NCBI RefSeq assembly: GCF_000003815.2
Contig: NW_023365758.1
Coordinates: 99,980-163,979, forward strand
Length of the DNA: 64,000 nucleotides
Direction of reading: 5' to 3'
DNA from: Branchiostoma floridae
Taxonomy: Eukaryota > Chordata > Leptocardii > Amphioxiformes > Branchiostomatidae
Part shown: piece by piece, positions 51,701-60,782 of the stretch
How the letters are laid out: every line of letters begins with the position of its first letter
Numbering within the stretch: the stretch's first letter is position 1
Program-made: the position numbers and the translations under genes
Notes under the pieces: model-generated
Seen by the model: only the letters and a program-made list of their open reading frames with translations
Told to the model about the DNA's origin: nothing
Database searches by the model: none

Positions 51701-52675
51701 ATGAACAAGAGGGGCAGTGAGGTTGGTATGGACGACCAGCCAACTGTACACCCTGGCGACGAGGCAAGCAACAGCGAGAAATTAGACACGAAAAGGCAGC
51801 AGAGCAAGGAAGAGGACATTCCATGCGAGGAAACGTGCGGAGTAAAACCTGACCATCCTCCCGCACAGGGTCGAACAGAGCAGACGGACGGGCTTGCGGT
51901 GAAACGTACCGTTGATAAACTCTACGCGTGTACAGAATGTGGCTTCAGTACAACCTCAAAATCTGGCATGTTACGACACGCAAGAAAATATACCGATAAG
52001 AAATCTAATAGATGTGACCAGTTCGACTGTTCTGCTGGATTTAAAGACGATTTAGATGGACACGTGGCTAAAAGTACGAGCGAAAAGCCGTACATGTGTG
52101 GGGAATGTGACTACAGTACGGCTGACAGGTCTCACCTATCCCGGCACATGAGTAGACATACAGGTGAGAAACCTTATAAATGTGACCAGTGCGACTTTTC
52201 TGCTGCACAGAAAGGTAACTTAGACCGTCACATGGCTACACATACTGGAGACAAACCCTACATGTGTGGAGAGTGCGGATACAGAACCGCTCGCAAGTCT
52301 ACCTTATCTCAACATATTACAACACATAGTGGCGACAAACCCTTCATGTGTGGAGAGTGTGGATACAGGACTACTACCAAGTCTAACCTGTCCAGACATA
52401 TGAGATCACATACAGGTTTAAAACCTTATAAATGTGACCGGTGCGAATATTCTGCTGCATATAAAGACAATGTGGACCGACACAAGGCTATAAAACACAC
52501 AGGAGAAAAACCCTACATGTGTGGAGAGTGCGGATACAGGACGGCTAGCAGGTCTTCCTTAACCGTACACATGAGAACACATACAGGCGTGAAGCCCTAT
52601 AAGTGTGACCAGTGCGACTATGCTGCTACAAAGAAAAGCTATTTAACCAAACACTTGGCCGAACACGATTCTTAG
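51701..52675 (+). CDS. ZF11: C2H2 zinc-finger protein, 7 good and 2 degenerate fingers
   Basis: 324 residues, ATG two bases inside the exon but with altered context (CAG/CAATGA, MNKRGSEVGMDDQPTVHPGD). Finger 1 (CTECGFSTTSKSGMLRH) ends H-x3-Y. Finger 2 has CDQFDC in place of C-x2-C and lacks its second histidine. Fingers 3-9 are intact. The A/B order is broken once where two B fingers follow each other (CGECGYRTARKSTLSQH, CGECGYRTTTKSNLSRH). Finger 7 has H-x4-H (HKAIKH). The end CDQCDYAATKKSYLTKH is of the ZF9/ZF12 type, as is the 3' flank. Nuclear DNA-binding protein expected. Confidence 0.85.
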   Translation: MNKRGSEVGMDDQPTVHPGDEASNSEKLDTKRQQSKEEDIPCEETCGVKPDHPPAQGRTEQTDGLAVKRTVDKLYACTECGFSTTSKSGMLRHARKYTDKKSNRCDQFDCSAGFKDDLDGHVAKSTSEKPYMCGECDYSTADRSHLSRHMSRHTGEKPYKCDQCDFSAAQKGNLDRHMATHTGDKPYMCGECGYRTARKSTLSQHITTHSGDKPFMCGECGYRTTTKSNLSRHMRSHTGLKPYKCDRCEYSAAYKDNVDRHKAIKHTGEKPYMCGECGYRTASRSSLTVHMRTHTGVKPYKCDQCDYAATKKSYLTKHLAEHDS

Positions 52676-52746
52676 CGATACATTTGACAAGTGCAGACAC
52701 AGGACGGTTGAAAAATCTTACGTATCCAGAACACGCACAAAATACA

Positions 52747-53204
52747 ATGATAGTAATGATAATCTTTATTGCATATTCATGCCCGAGGGCTACATGCACA
52801 AAATGACCACATGTGGACTTATGGATGCAGAGGAAAAACTTAACTAATACAATGATTTTATAAACTAGGCTGAACTATACAATGCTTTTAAACTAGGCTA
52901 GCTAAAATGGAAGGGAAGTAAGACACCATGTGTTACAATCGCTAATGGCTGCATCTAACACGTCCTTCTCTCTTTGTGAAACACATGGAGACATATTCAC
53001 ATATTGCGTCAATAGCATGATCGTCCGTGCATGACATCAAGTACTTAAATAAGTCTTGTTTTGACACTTTCTTGTAATTATTGTCTAGTCGTATAGCATT
53101 GTATACGGATTGGCGTTCGTATTCATATAATGTACAATCTAGTAAAAACATGTGTCTCGTCTTCGATATACAAATGGTCACAGAATTTACATGTTCTATC
53201 ATTT
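52747..53204 (-). mobile_element. L2/CR1-like LINE 3' fragment in the ZF11 3' UTR
   Basis: Flanked by 10-bp direct repeats ACAAAATACA (52737-52746 and 53205-53214). The minus-strand frame (53202-52942) reads ICISKTRHMFLLDCTLYEYE, the C-terminal zinc region, and the 3' end is an AATAAAGATTATCATTACT tail. Sites in ZF9 (39498) and ZF12 (57191) flanks are empty. Same family as 25741-26245. Confidence 0.8.
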
Positions 53205-53393
53205 ACAAAATACAGATGAAGACTATCAAATCAAATGCGATAATTCCGGCATTATCTAATGAATACACATGGTCAAACACGTTGTAGTTTATGAATACAC
53301 CAACCCAACATGTGTGATGAGTGCGGATTCACCGGGATGGAACTTTCGTATAGTTGCATAACTATTAAATAGCCGTATATCAGTATCCACTAT

Positions 53394-53731
53394 TTCAGGA
53401 CAAAAGAGACCAAAAAAGTTACTATTACACAGAAGAAGTGGCAAGGGCAAGATGTAACAGCAACATGTAACTGGAGAAAATGATCCGCTAACAATTTGTC
53501 AAATCAGTATGGCTAGAGAGATCGTTGTAAACGTGGCGGTATTATGATAATAGATGTTAATTGTAAATGTAACAACGTCCGGAATTTCGAGAGCCAAGTA
53601 CAAAGTTTGATAGCTACGTATCTGCTGTAGTCAGAGATGTAGTCATGAAGCCATACATGTAGATATCACAATATGTGTAATTGTCAAGGTCTTTTTTCTC
53701 AATAAAGCTTAAGGAAATAAAAAAAAAAAGA
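53394..53731 (+). mobile_element. Truncated LINE 3' UTR insertion, ZF11 flank
   Basis: 338 bp ending in AATAAAGCTTAAGG and an A-rich tail. 15-bp target duplications ATCAGTATCCACTAT at 53379-53393 and 53732-53746. Same 3' UTR family as 5700-5960. Shared with ZF12, absent from ZF9. Confidence 0.85.
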
Positions 53732-53746
53732 ATCAGTATCCACTAT

Positions 53747-54860
53747 GTTCTAAATCATTGTCGATGTACTCCTCGGTTTGCGATAAACCACGTCATTTTT
53801 GTTCAGGCCAATGTCGAAGTGAACGCCCGCTGTATGAATATCTAATAAGCTAGACCTTGTGCATACTGTATGCTTTAACATGATAGAAACATTCTGTATT
53901 GTATGCATGCCAATAAGCGCTTACACTTACTTATTTTGGAAAATCATGTCCAGTTGCTTAAGTAACTGCTTTTTTGCGTATCTTATCACCTTGTTGTCTA
54001 ACCTTCATTGACATATCAAACTGTATGTTATTTCTGCAATAAATCTTTGCTTATAGGTATCCAAATGCCGACTTAACACCATGTCATTGGCTTTTTACTT
54101 TATTTCTTTGTTACATTCTAAGCGAATCGTTGCTAGATTATATTCTTTATCTATCATTTATAGCGTACTTTTATCATTATAGCCTTCTGATAATTTGCAT
54201 CACAAAAATAAAGAGCCAACTGTACGTTCAACCCAACTTTGCTTTCCTTGCTGTTTATACATGTCATCTATGAGGGTTCATTCATAGTTAGGATAAACCT
54301 GTTCTCCAACTAAATCTCATTTGCATATCAATTTATAGCTAGAATCTCCAACAGATCTCCCCAGTGTCACAGACGATAAGACATCGGATGGTGTCTGCAA
54401 CGTTTAATGTCTGACCGTTTCCAAAATCACTGCTTGAGTAACTGCTTTTTAGGGTACATTGGCTTTATATGGGGTTTTCATTGACTGACGTCATACTAAT
54501 TATAATTTTAATACACCGACGACCATGCCGGCGGGTAATTGAATTAAGCAGTAGCATTTTCGCGAGGTTAACAGAGGTTCGCTGGAATCCAACATTGCGC
54601 AGATGACGTCAATCAAGTAGCCTGTATAGTATATTATGGGAGTATAAGTGGAGTCCTTGTAGACCTTGCGTTACCGACAGCGTCACAGGGATATGCCTAC
54701 GTAAGTGAAAAGTCACAAGCACTATTTGGTCGATCAGGCTGATATGTTTACATGGATTTCCTTTTAGAGCTGTTAAACCAGCAAACATACAAACAGACAG
54801 CGTTAAAAGCGTTGATTAAGCAGTGAAATAAAGTTACATCGTTGTGACATGTTAAAACAT
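53747..54860. other. ZF11 3' flank, including a small inverted-repeat element
   Basis: Homologous to 39706-40780. At about 54478-54630 an extra piece absent after ZF9 has complementary ends around TGACGTCA (TTGACTGACGTCATAC and GATGACGTCAATCAAG), consistent with a MITE. No gene. Confidence 0.55.
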
Positions 54861-55038
54861 TATGGGTAATCAGGTATGTCAACTTTGACCTTTGACCCTC
54901 ACGGTGCACAAGGGTCAGTATGCCTTTCCGCCATCTTGATTTGTTGGAATATCACGTAAGGTTCATTTGCCTTCAGTTTGAGGCCATTGTCCAGACATTT
55001 CAACGCATCAGTATATAATCAACCCTATAAAGTGGTAG
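54861..55038 (+). promoter_or_regulatory. ZF12 promoter and non-coding exon 1
   Basis: Module copy 12: GGGTAATCAGG, CAACTTTGACCTTTGACCCTC (a perfect TGACCT-T-TGACC pair), CAAGGGTCAG, TCCGCCATCTTGATT (YY1-like core 54930-54938), donor GGTAG/GTAAAAC. Confidence 0.78.
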
Positions 55039-55564
55039 GTAAAACCCTTTTTTACTGCCCGTGTGCGCTCTTCGTCTTCTAATTGTTTTGTACTTTAGAA
55101 ACAAAGGTTCTTTACGAGAACAAGTAAAAGTCAGATCAAGCCTGGCGAGGGGGGCATTACGACGTAAATGAGTTGTAGGCATGTTGTTGTTGGATGTCCA
55201 TCGTCACTTCGATGATGACTTTGATGATGGCATCGATGATGGCATCGACAAGGTTAATAAATGCAACGGTTGATGACTCTTTGAATTTTGAAGCATTTTG
55301 CCTTGGGGGCAGGGTCTTCCTAAATTGTTGCACGTTTGTAAATGCGTGTGTGTACTAGCATGTGTGTTTGAGTGCATGCATGTGTGTGACTGTGTGCATG
55401 CATGTTGTGTATCTTTATGCATTGTGTGTGTGCGTGTGTGATCTTGGATATGGAACAGGCTTGTATTCAATATTTACCCCTGTTGTAGAATAACAAATAG
55501 TATTGACTACAGGGAGTGTTTCCTATCTTTCAGTTTTAGATGATTTGTTGGTCGATCTTCGTAG
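55039..55564 (+). other. ZF12 intron 1
   Basis: GGCGAGGGGGGC near 55143-55154. A short GATGATGGCATCGATGATGG repeat around 55212-55250. TG-rich at 55330-55440. The acceptor CTTCGTAG ends at 55564 and has a weak polypyrimidine tract. Confidence 0.6.
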
Positions 55565-55566
55565 AA

Positions 55567-57129
55567 ATGGACCAGAAAAACAGCGAGATTGCCATGGACG
55601 ATCTACTAACTACACACCCCGGAAACGAGACAGACAGCAGCGACAAATCAGACACGGGGAAACAGCAGGATGAAAAGGGGGACATCCCATATGGGGAAAA
55701 GATCGGAGAAGAATCTGACCATCCCTCCCTACAGGGTCAACAAACAAAGCAGTTAGACAAACTACCGGTGAAACGCACCAGGGTTAAACGCTTTGTGTGT
55801 ACGGAATGTGATTTTCGGGCAGCCAAAAAATCTGAACTATTAAGGCACACGAGAAAACATACTGGTGAGGAACCTTACAATTGTGACCAGTGTGACTATT
55901 CTGCTGCACACAAAGTTTCTTTAGACTTTCACATCACTAAGCATACTGGAGAAAACCTATTTAGGTGTGAAGATTGCGGATACAGGACTGCTTACATGTC
56001 TAATCTAACGGGACACGTGAGAACACATACAGACGAGAAACCCTACAAATGTGATCAGTGTGACTATTCCGCTGCACGGAAGGGAAACTTAGACCGACAC
56101 ATGACTACACACACCGAAGATAAACCCTACATGTGTGGAGAGTGCGGGCACACGTCGGCTGATAGATCTGCCTTAACCGTACACATGAGAAGGCATACAG
56201 GTGAGGAACCATATAAATGCGACATGTGTGGCTATTCTGCTGCAAAGAAATGCCATCTAGAGTCACACATGGCTAAACACACCGGCGAAAAACGCTTCAC
56301 GTGTGTGGAATGCGGATACAGAACTGCTCACATGTCTAACCTATCCGCACACATGAGAACACATACAGGTGATAAACCTTACAAGTGTGACCAGTGCGAC
56401 TATTCTACCGCACAGAAAGGAAATTTAGATCGACACAAGGCTAACCACACCGGAGGAAAACGCTTCATGTGTGGAGTGTGCGGATACAGGGCGACTGCCA
56501 GGTCTTACATAACCATACATATGAGAACACATACAGATGTGAAACCTTATCAGTGTGACCAGTGTGACTATTCTACTGCAAGGAAAGGAAATTTAGACCG
56601 ACACATGGCTAATCACACCGGAGAAAAACCCTACATGTGTGGAGAGTGCGGATACAGGGCGGCTGAAAAATATTCCTTAACCGTACACATGAGAACACAT
56701 ACAGGTGCGAAACCTTACAAGTGTGACCTGTGCGACTTTTCTGCTGCAACAAAAAGCGGTTTAAACAAACACATGGCTACACACACCGGAAATAAACCCT
56801 ACATGTGTGGGGAGTGCGGACTCCGAACGGCTGACAGGTATTCCTTAACCGTACATATGAGATCACATACAGGTGAGAAACCTTATATATGTGACCAGTG
56901 CAACTATTCTGCTGCAAAGAAGAGCGATTTAGACTCACACATGGCTAGACACACCGGAGAAAAACCTTACATGTGTGAAGAGTGCGGATATAGGACGGCT
57001 CACAGGTCTAACCTAACCGCACATATGAGAACACATACAGGTGAGAAACCTTACAAGTGTGACCAGTGCGACTATTCTGCTACAAAGAAAAGCTACTTAA
57101 CCAAACACTTGGCCGAACACGATTCTTAG
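55567..57129 (+). CDS. ZF12: C2H2 zinc-finger protein, 16 fingers, chimeric
   Basis: 520 residues from the exon-edge ATG. The N-terminal segment is the divergent subtype found only here and in ZF13 (MDQKNSEIAMDDLLTTHPGN, later GDIPYGEKIGEESDHP). Sixteen fingers, all with complete ligands, run from RFVCTECDFRAAKKSELLRH to CDQCDYSATKKSYLTKH, in strict A/B alternation after finger 1. Several linkers are unusual (HTDEKP, HTEDKP, HTGGKR). The promoter, intron and N terminus match ZF13, while the last finger and the whole 3' flank match ZF9 and ZF11, so the gene joins two lineages within its finger array. Confidence 0.88.
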   Translation: MDQKNSEIAMDDLLTTHPGNETDSSDKSDTGKQQDEKGDIPYGEKIGEESDHPSLQGQQTKQLDKLPVKRTRVKRFVCTECDFRAAKKSELLRHTRKHTGEEPYNCDQCDYSAAHKVSLDFHITKHTGENLFRCEDCGYRTAYMSNLTGHVRTHTDEKPYKCDQCDYSAARKGNLDRHMTTHTEDKPYMCGECGHTSADRSALTVHMRRHTGEEPYKCDMCGYSAAKKCHLESHMAKHTGEKRFTCVECGYRTAHMSNLSAHMRTHTGDKPYKCDQCDYSTAQKGNLDRHKANHTGGKRFMCGVCGYRATARSYITIHMRTHTDVKPYQCDQCDYSTARKGNLDRHMANHTGEKPYMCGECGYRAAEKYSLTVHMRTHTGAKPYKCDLCDFSAATKSGLNKHMATHTGNKPYMCGECGLRTADRYSLTVHMRSHTGEKPYICDQCNYSAAKKSDLDSHMARHTGEKPYMCEECGYRTAHRSNLTAHMRTHTGEKPYKCDQCDYSATKKSYLTKHLAEHDS

Positions 57130-57223
57130 CGATACATTTGACAAGTGCAGACACAAGACGGTTGAAAAATCTTACGTATCCAGGACACGCACAAAATACA
57201 GATTATCAAATCAAATGCGATAA

Positions 57224-57641
57224 CTTCCGAAAATAGTTTCATCAGGTTGGTAGAATATAGGATGAAGGAAAATTCTTTTTTACACAACCACTGAACGAAG
57301 AAAAGAAGTCGGCAGTTACAGACCATATCGCCAGGAACAATTGCTTAATTGACTGGGAGGGGCGAAGGTCATAGACAGGGAAGACAATAGGCGGGCACGG
57401 TGGATTAAGGAGGCCATCTGGATAAGAAAGTCAACCCCAGTGATGAACCGGGACGAGGGAGGATGCAAGCTAAGCCACGTTTGGGATTGTTTTCTCACCG
57501 CAAAAGTGCCACCTACATCGGCTACATATAGCGGTGAGAAGCAGAACTCCAGTTAGAAGCTCTGACGATGTGTCAGAGAGACATCGAAACGTAAGCCATG
57601 TAAGTAACTACTGGTTGTGTAAAAAAAACTCTCCTTCATCC
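57224..57641 (+). mobile_element. Penelope-like element fragment in the ZF12 3' UTR
   Basis: Flanked by 12-bp duplications CAAATGCGATAA (57212-57223 and 57642-57653). After a one-base deletion near 57361 is allowed for, it reads SAVTDHIARNNCLIDWEG, then RWIKEAIWIRKSTPVMNRDE and GCKLSHVWD, the C-terminal tail of GIY-YIG proteins of Penelope-like retroelements. Inverted ends of about 30 bp (57260-57290 and 57612-57641: GATGAAGGAAAA and complement, TACACAACCA and complement) fit the inverted pLTR pieces seen in such elements. Sites in the ZF9 and ZF11 flanks are empty. Confidence 0.72.
57555..57597 (+). ncRNA. Candidate minimal hammerhead ribozyme
   Basis: CTGACGA (CUGANGA box) at 57562-57568, a short stem GTGTC/GACAT closed by AGAGA, then CGAAAC at 57585-57590, followed by GTA. 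Outer bases GCT and AGC can pair as a short stem I. ACGT after GAA is self-complementary, as in dimer-forming hammerheads. Penelope-like elements are known to carry such ribozymes. The innermost stem II pair is U/C, not the usual G-C, which weakens the call. Confidence 0.4.
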
Positions 57642-57821
57642 CAAATGCGATAAGTCCGGCATTTCTGTTTCATAGAAATATAGCTAATAAATACACATGG
57701 TCAAACGCGCTGTAGTTTATGAATACACCACCCCAACATGTGTGATGAGTGCGGATTCACCGGGATGGAACTTTGGTATAGTTGCATGACTATTAAATAG
57801 CCGTATATCAGTATCCACTAT

Positions 57822-58154
57822 TCCATGATAAAAGAGACAAAAAAAAAAGTTACACAGTAGAAGTGGCAAGGGTAAGATGTAGCAGCAACATGTAACTGGA
57901 GAAAATGATGCGTTGACAATTTGTCAAATCAGTATGGCTAGAGAAATCGTCGTAAACGTGGCGGTATTATGATAATAGATGTTAATTGTAAATGTAACAA
58001 CGTCCGGAATTTCGAGAGCCAAGTGCAAAGTTTTATAGCTACGTATCTGCTGTAGTCAGAGATGTAGTCATGAAGCTATACATGTAGATGTCACAATATG
58101 TGTAATTGTTAAGGTCTTTTTTCTCAATAAAGATTTTAAAAAATTTAAAAAAGA
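57822..58154 (+). mobile_element. Truncated LINE 3' UTR insertion, ZF12 flank
   Basis: The same insertion event as 53394-53731: same 5' truncation point, same target duplication (57807-57821; 58155-58169 with one change), A-rich end. It was carried along by duplication of the flank. Confidence 0.85.
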
Positions 58155-58784
58155 ATCAGTATGCACTATGTTCTAAATAATTGTCGATGTACTCCTCGTT
58201 GTGGGATAAACCACGTCATTTTTGTTCAGGCCAATGGCGAAGTGAACGCCCGTTGTATGCATGTCTAATACGCTAGACCTTGTGCATACTGTATGCATTA
58301 ACATGATAGAAACATTCTGTATTGTATGCATACGAATAAGCGGCTACACTTACTTATTTTGTAAAATCATATCCAGTTGCTTGAGTAACTGCTTTTTTGC
58401 GTATCTTATCACCTTGTTGTCTAACCTTCATTGACATATCAAACTGTATGTTATTTCTGTAATAAAGAATCGATACTGACATTTCTGACTGAAATCCTAG
58501 CGTATTGGTATCCAAATGCTGATTTAACACCATGTCATTGACTTTTTACTTTATTTCTTTGTTACATTCTAAGCAAAATGTCGCTAGGTTATATTTATCG
58601 TGTGCGTTTATCAACAAATGATGCATGCGAACGATTGATTGATTGATAGATTATCATTAAAGCCTTCTGATAATTTGCATCACAAAGAAAGATAAAGTCA
58701 ATTGTTCCTTCAACCCAACTTTGCTTTCCGTGCTGTTCATACCTGTTATCTATTATGGCGATCGATTGTAACGAGAAAGCATTA

Positions 58785-59230
58785 CGAGTGCGACCGCGTA
58801 GCACAGTGGTAGTTTATTCGCCTCGGAACCGAGAGGTTGTGGGTTCGAATCCGACTGCCGTGCCACCGATTTTTTGCCCTTGAGAAAGGCACTTTACACG
58901 GCTTTCGTCACTTTACTCAGGTGAAAATGAGTACCTAGCTTCGGCTATGACCGTCCCTCGGATAGGACGTTAAATGGAGGTCCGTGTATGGGGAGAGCCA
59001 CACCCCATGCACGTTAAAGAACCCCCACACGTGCGATTTTGCGGTGTGCGTTGGTGCAAATCCTTCTGTCGTGTGTTGGTGATTCATTCAATTTGACCAT
59101 CGGGTCACTTCAAATCACCCGGATGCAGGCCTGGCGAACCTCTAGCTGTCTCGTATCAGCCACATGGTGATTTACATCATTCAACCGGACGGGTTAGCCC
59201 TGGCTGTTTGTAAACAAATAGATAAACAAT
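58785..59230 (+). mobile_element. tRNA-derived SINE
   Basis: Starts with a tRNA-like head: A box TAGCACAGTGGTAG (58808-58821) and B box GGTTCGAATCC (58842-58852), an anticodon-arm-like CGGAACCG and an 8-base loop that rules out a normal tRNA. The body contains CACTTTACACGGCTTTCG, GTACCTAGCTTCGGCTA, GATAGGACGTTAAATGG and CACGTTAAAGAACCC, also present at 26820-26960. Target duplications AGAAAGCATTA at 58774-58784 and 59231-59241. Absent from the ZF9 flank. RNA polymerase III transcription is expected. Confidence 0.82.
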
Positions 59231-59241
59231 AGAAAGCATTA

Positions 59242-59889
59242 AGTACATTATCGGAAGCATTCATTCATAGTTATGATAAACACAACTAAATTACTTTTGC
59301 ATATCGATTCATAGCTAGGATACAATAACTGCTTTCCAACAGATCTCTCCAGTGTCTCTTAGGACAGATAGTGTCTGAAACTTCTGACCGTTTCGAAAAT
59401 CATATCCATTTGCTTGAGTAACTGCTTTTTGGCGTATCTTATAACCTAGATGTCTAACCTTCATCGACGTTTAAAGAAAGGTATACCTTAGTCCAACTGC
59501 TTCTCGCTTAAAAGGTTTATCTAATGACATGGGGAAGGTGAATTATATGTGCTACCTACCAGTAAACATTGAATCATAGAGAAATTATATACATGTATCA
59601 TGTCCATGCAAACAAGTATATTCATTCATCCAAAATTATATCCAGTAATGATTCCAGTTGCTTGAGTAACTGCTTTATAGCTTACGTTCCCTTTATGGCA
59701 TACATAAGTCGAGTCCTTTTACACCTTGCGTTACCGCTTGCGCCACTTGGATATGCCACTCTTTGATCGAGCAGACTGATATGTTCACATATATTCACAT
59801 GGATTACCATTAGAGCTGTAAAACCAGCAAACATGCAAACAGACAGCGTTGAAGCGTTGATCTACATCGTTGTGATAGGTTAGAACATT
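59242..59889. other. ZF12 3' flank, distal part
   Basis: Homologous to 40230-40770 after ZF9 (GCTTGAGTAACTGCTTT, ACATAAGTCGAGTC, TTAGAGCTGTAAAACC), with rearrangements. No gene. Confidence 0.5.
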
Positions 59890-60067
59890 ATGGGTAATCA
59901 GGTATATCAACTATGACCTTCGACCCTCGTGGTGTAAAAGGGGTCAGATTACCTGTCCGCCATCTTGATTTTCGGAATATCACGCACGATTCGTTTTGCC
60001 TCCAGTTTGAGGCTGTTTTCAAGACAATTCAGCACATCAGTAATTGATCAACCCCGTAAACAGGTAG
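59890..60067 (+). promoter_or_regulatory. ZF13 promoter and non-coding exon 1
   Basis: Module copy 13: GGGTAATCAGG, CAACTATGACCTTCGACCCTC, AAGGGGTCAG, GTCCGCCATCTTGATT (YY1-like core 59959-59967), donor AGGTAG/GTAAACC. Confidence 0.78.
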
Positions 60068-60780
60068 GTAAACCCTTTTTATACCGTCTATTCACTCTTC
60101 GTCTGCTAATTCTTTTGGGCAAGGGTTCTTTACTTGAACTAGTATAGTAGAAGTCAGTATGGGGAGGGGGGCATTACGACGTAAATGATTTGTAGACATC
60201 GACAAGGTTTATCAGTGCAACGGTTTGATGCACTTGGGCTTGATGACTTTTTAGATTCTGAAGCATTTTGCCTTGGGGGCGGGGTCTTCCTAAATTGTTG
60301 CACGGTTGTAAATGCGCGTGTGTACCAGCATATGCAGTATGTGTGTGACTGTGTGCATGTAATCTCCAAACAGATCTTCCGTGGCATAAGACAGTATCAT
60401 AAGCTGCAGGGGGAAGGAGTTTAGCCAGCAGAGGGGTAAATTGGCTTCGTGTGACCAATTTACTCCTATGCCGGCTAAACACATTCCCCAGCTTATGGTA
60501 CTGTATTATGCCACGGGAGATCTGCTTGGAGATTAGTGTGCATGCATGTGTATCCTTTATGCATTGTGTATGTGTGTGTGTTTGTGTGAATGTGTGTGTG
60601 TGCGTGTGTGTGTGAGTGTGTGTGGTGTGTGTGTGTGTGTGTGATGTGTGATGTGTGATCTAGGATACGGAACAGACTTCTATTCAATATTTACCCCTGT
60701 TGTGGGATAACAAAAAGTATGGGACTACTGGGAGTGTTTGCTATCTTTAAATTTTAGATGATTTGTTGTTCTTCATATAG
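60068..60780 (+). other. ZF13 intron 1
   Basis: GGGGAGGGGGGC near 60160-60171, a MITE at 60361-60534, TG-rich at 60535-60650, acceptor CTTCATATAG ending at 60780. Confidence 0.6.
60361..60534. mobile_element. Hairpin MITE in the ZF13 intron
   Basis: About 50-base imperfect inverted ends (AATCTCCAAACAGATCTTCC on the left, GGGAGATCTGCTTGGAGATT on the right), flanked by GTGTGCATG (60351-60359 and 60536-60544). Absent from the otherwise similar ZF12 intron. A related half element (CTTCCCCAGCTTCTGTTAC, AATCTGCTTGGAGATTAAC) lies in the foldback-like element at 46365-46446. Confidence 0.78.
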
Positions 60781-60782
60781 AA

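Noticed and set aside
54478-54630. TGACGTCA pair as a host cAMP-response enhancer
   Set aside because: The sites lie in complementary ends of a piece missing from the ZF9 flank, so they are better read as ends of a small mobile element.
58793-58866. Functional tRNA gene
   Set aside because: A and B boxes are good but the anticodon loop is 8 bases and the sequence continues into a SINE body with flanking target duplications.
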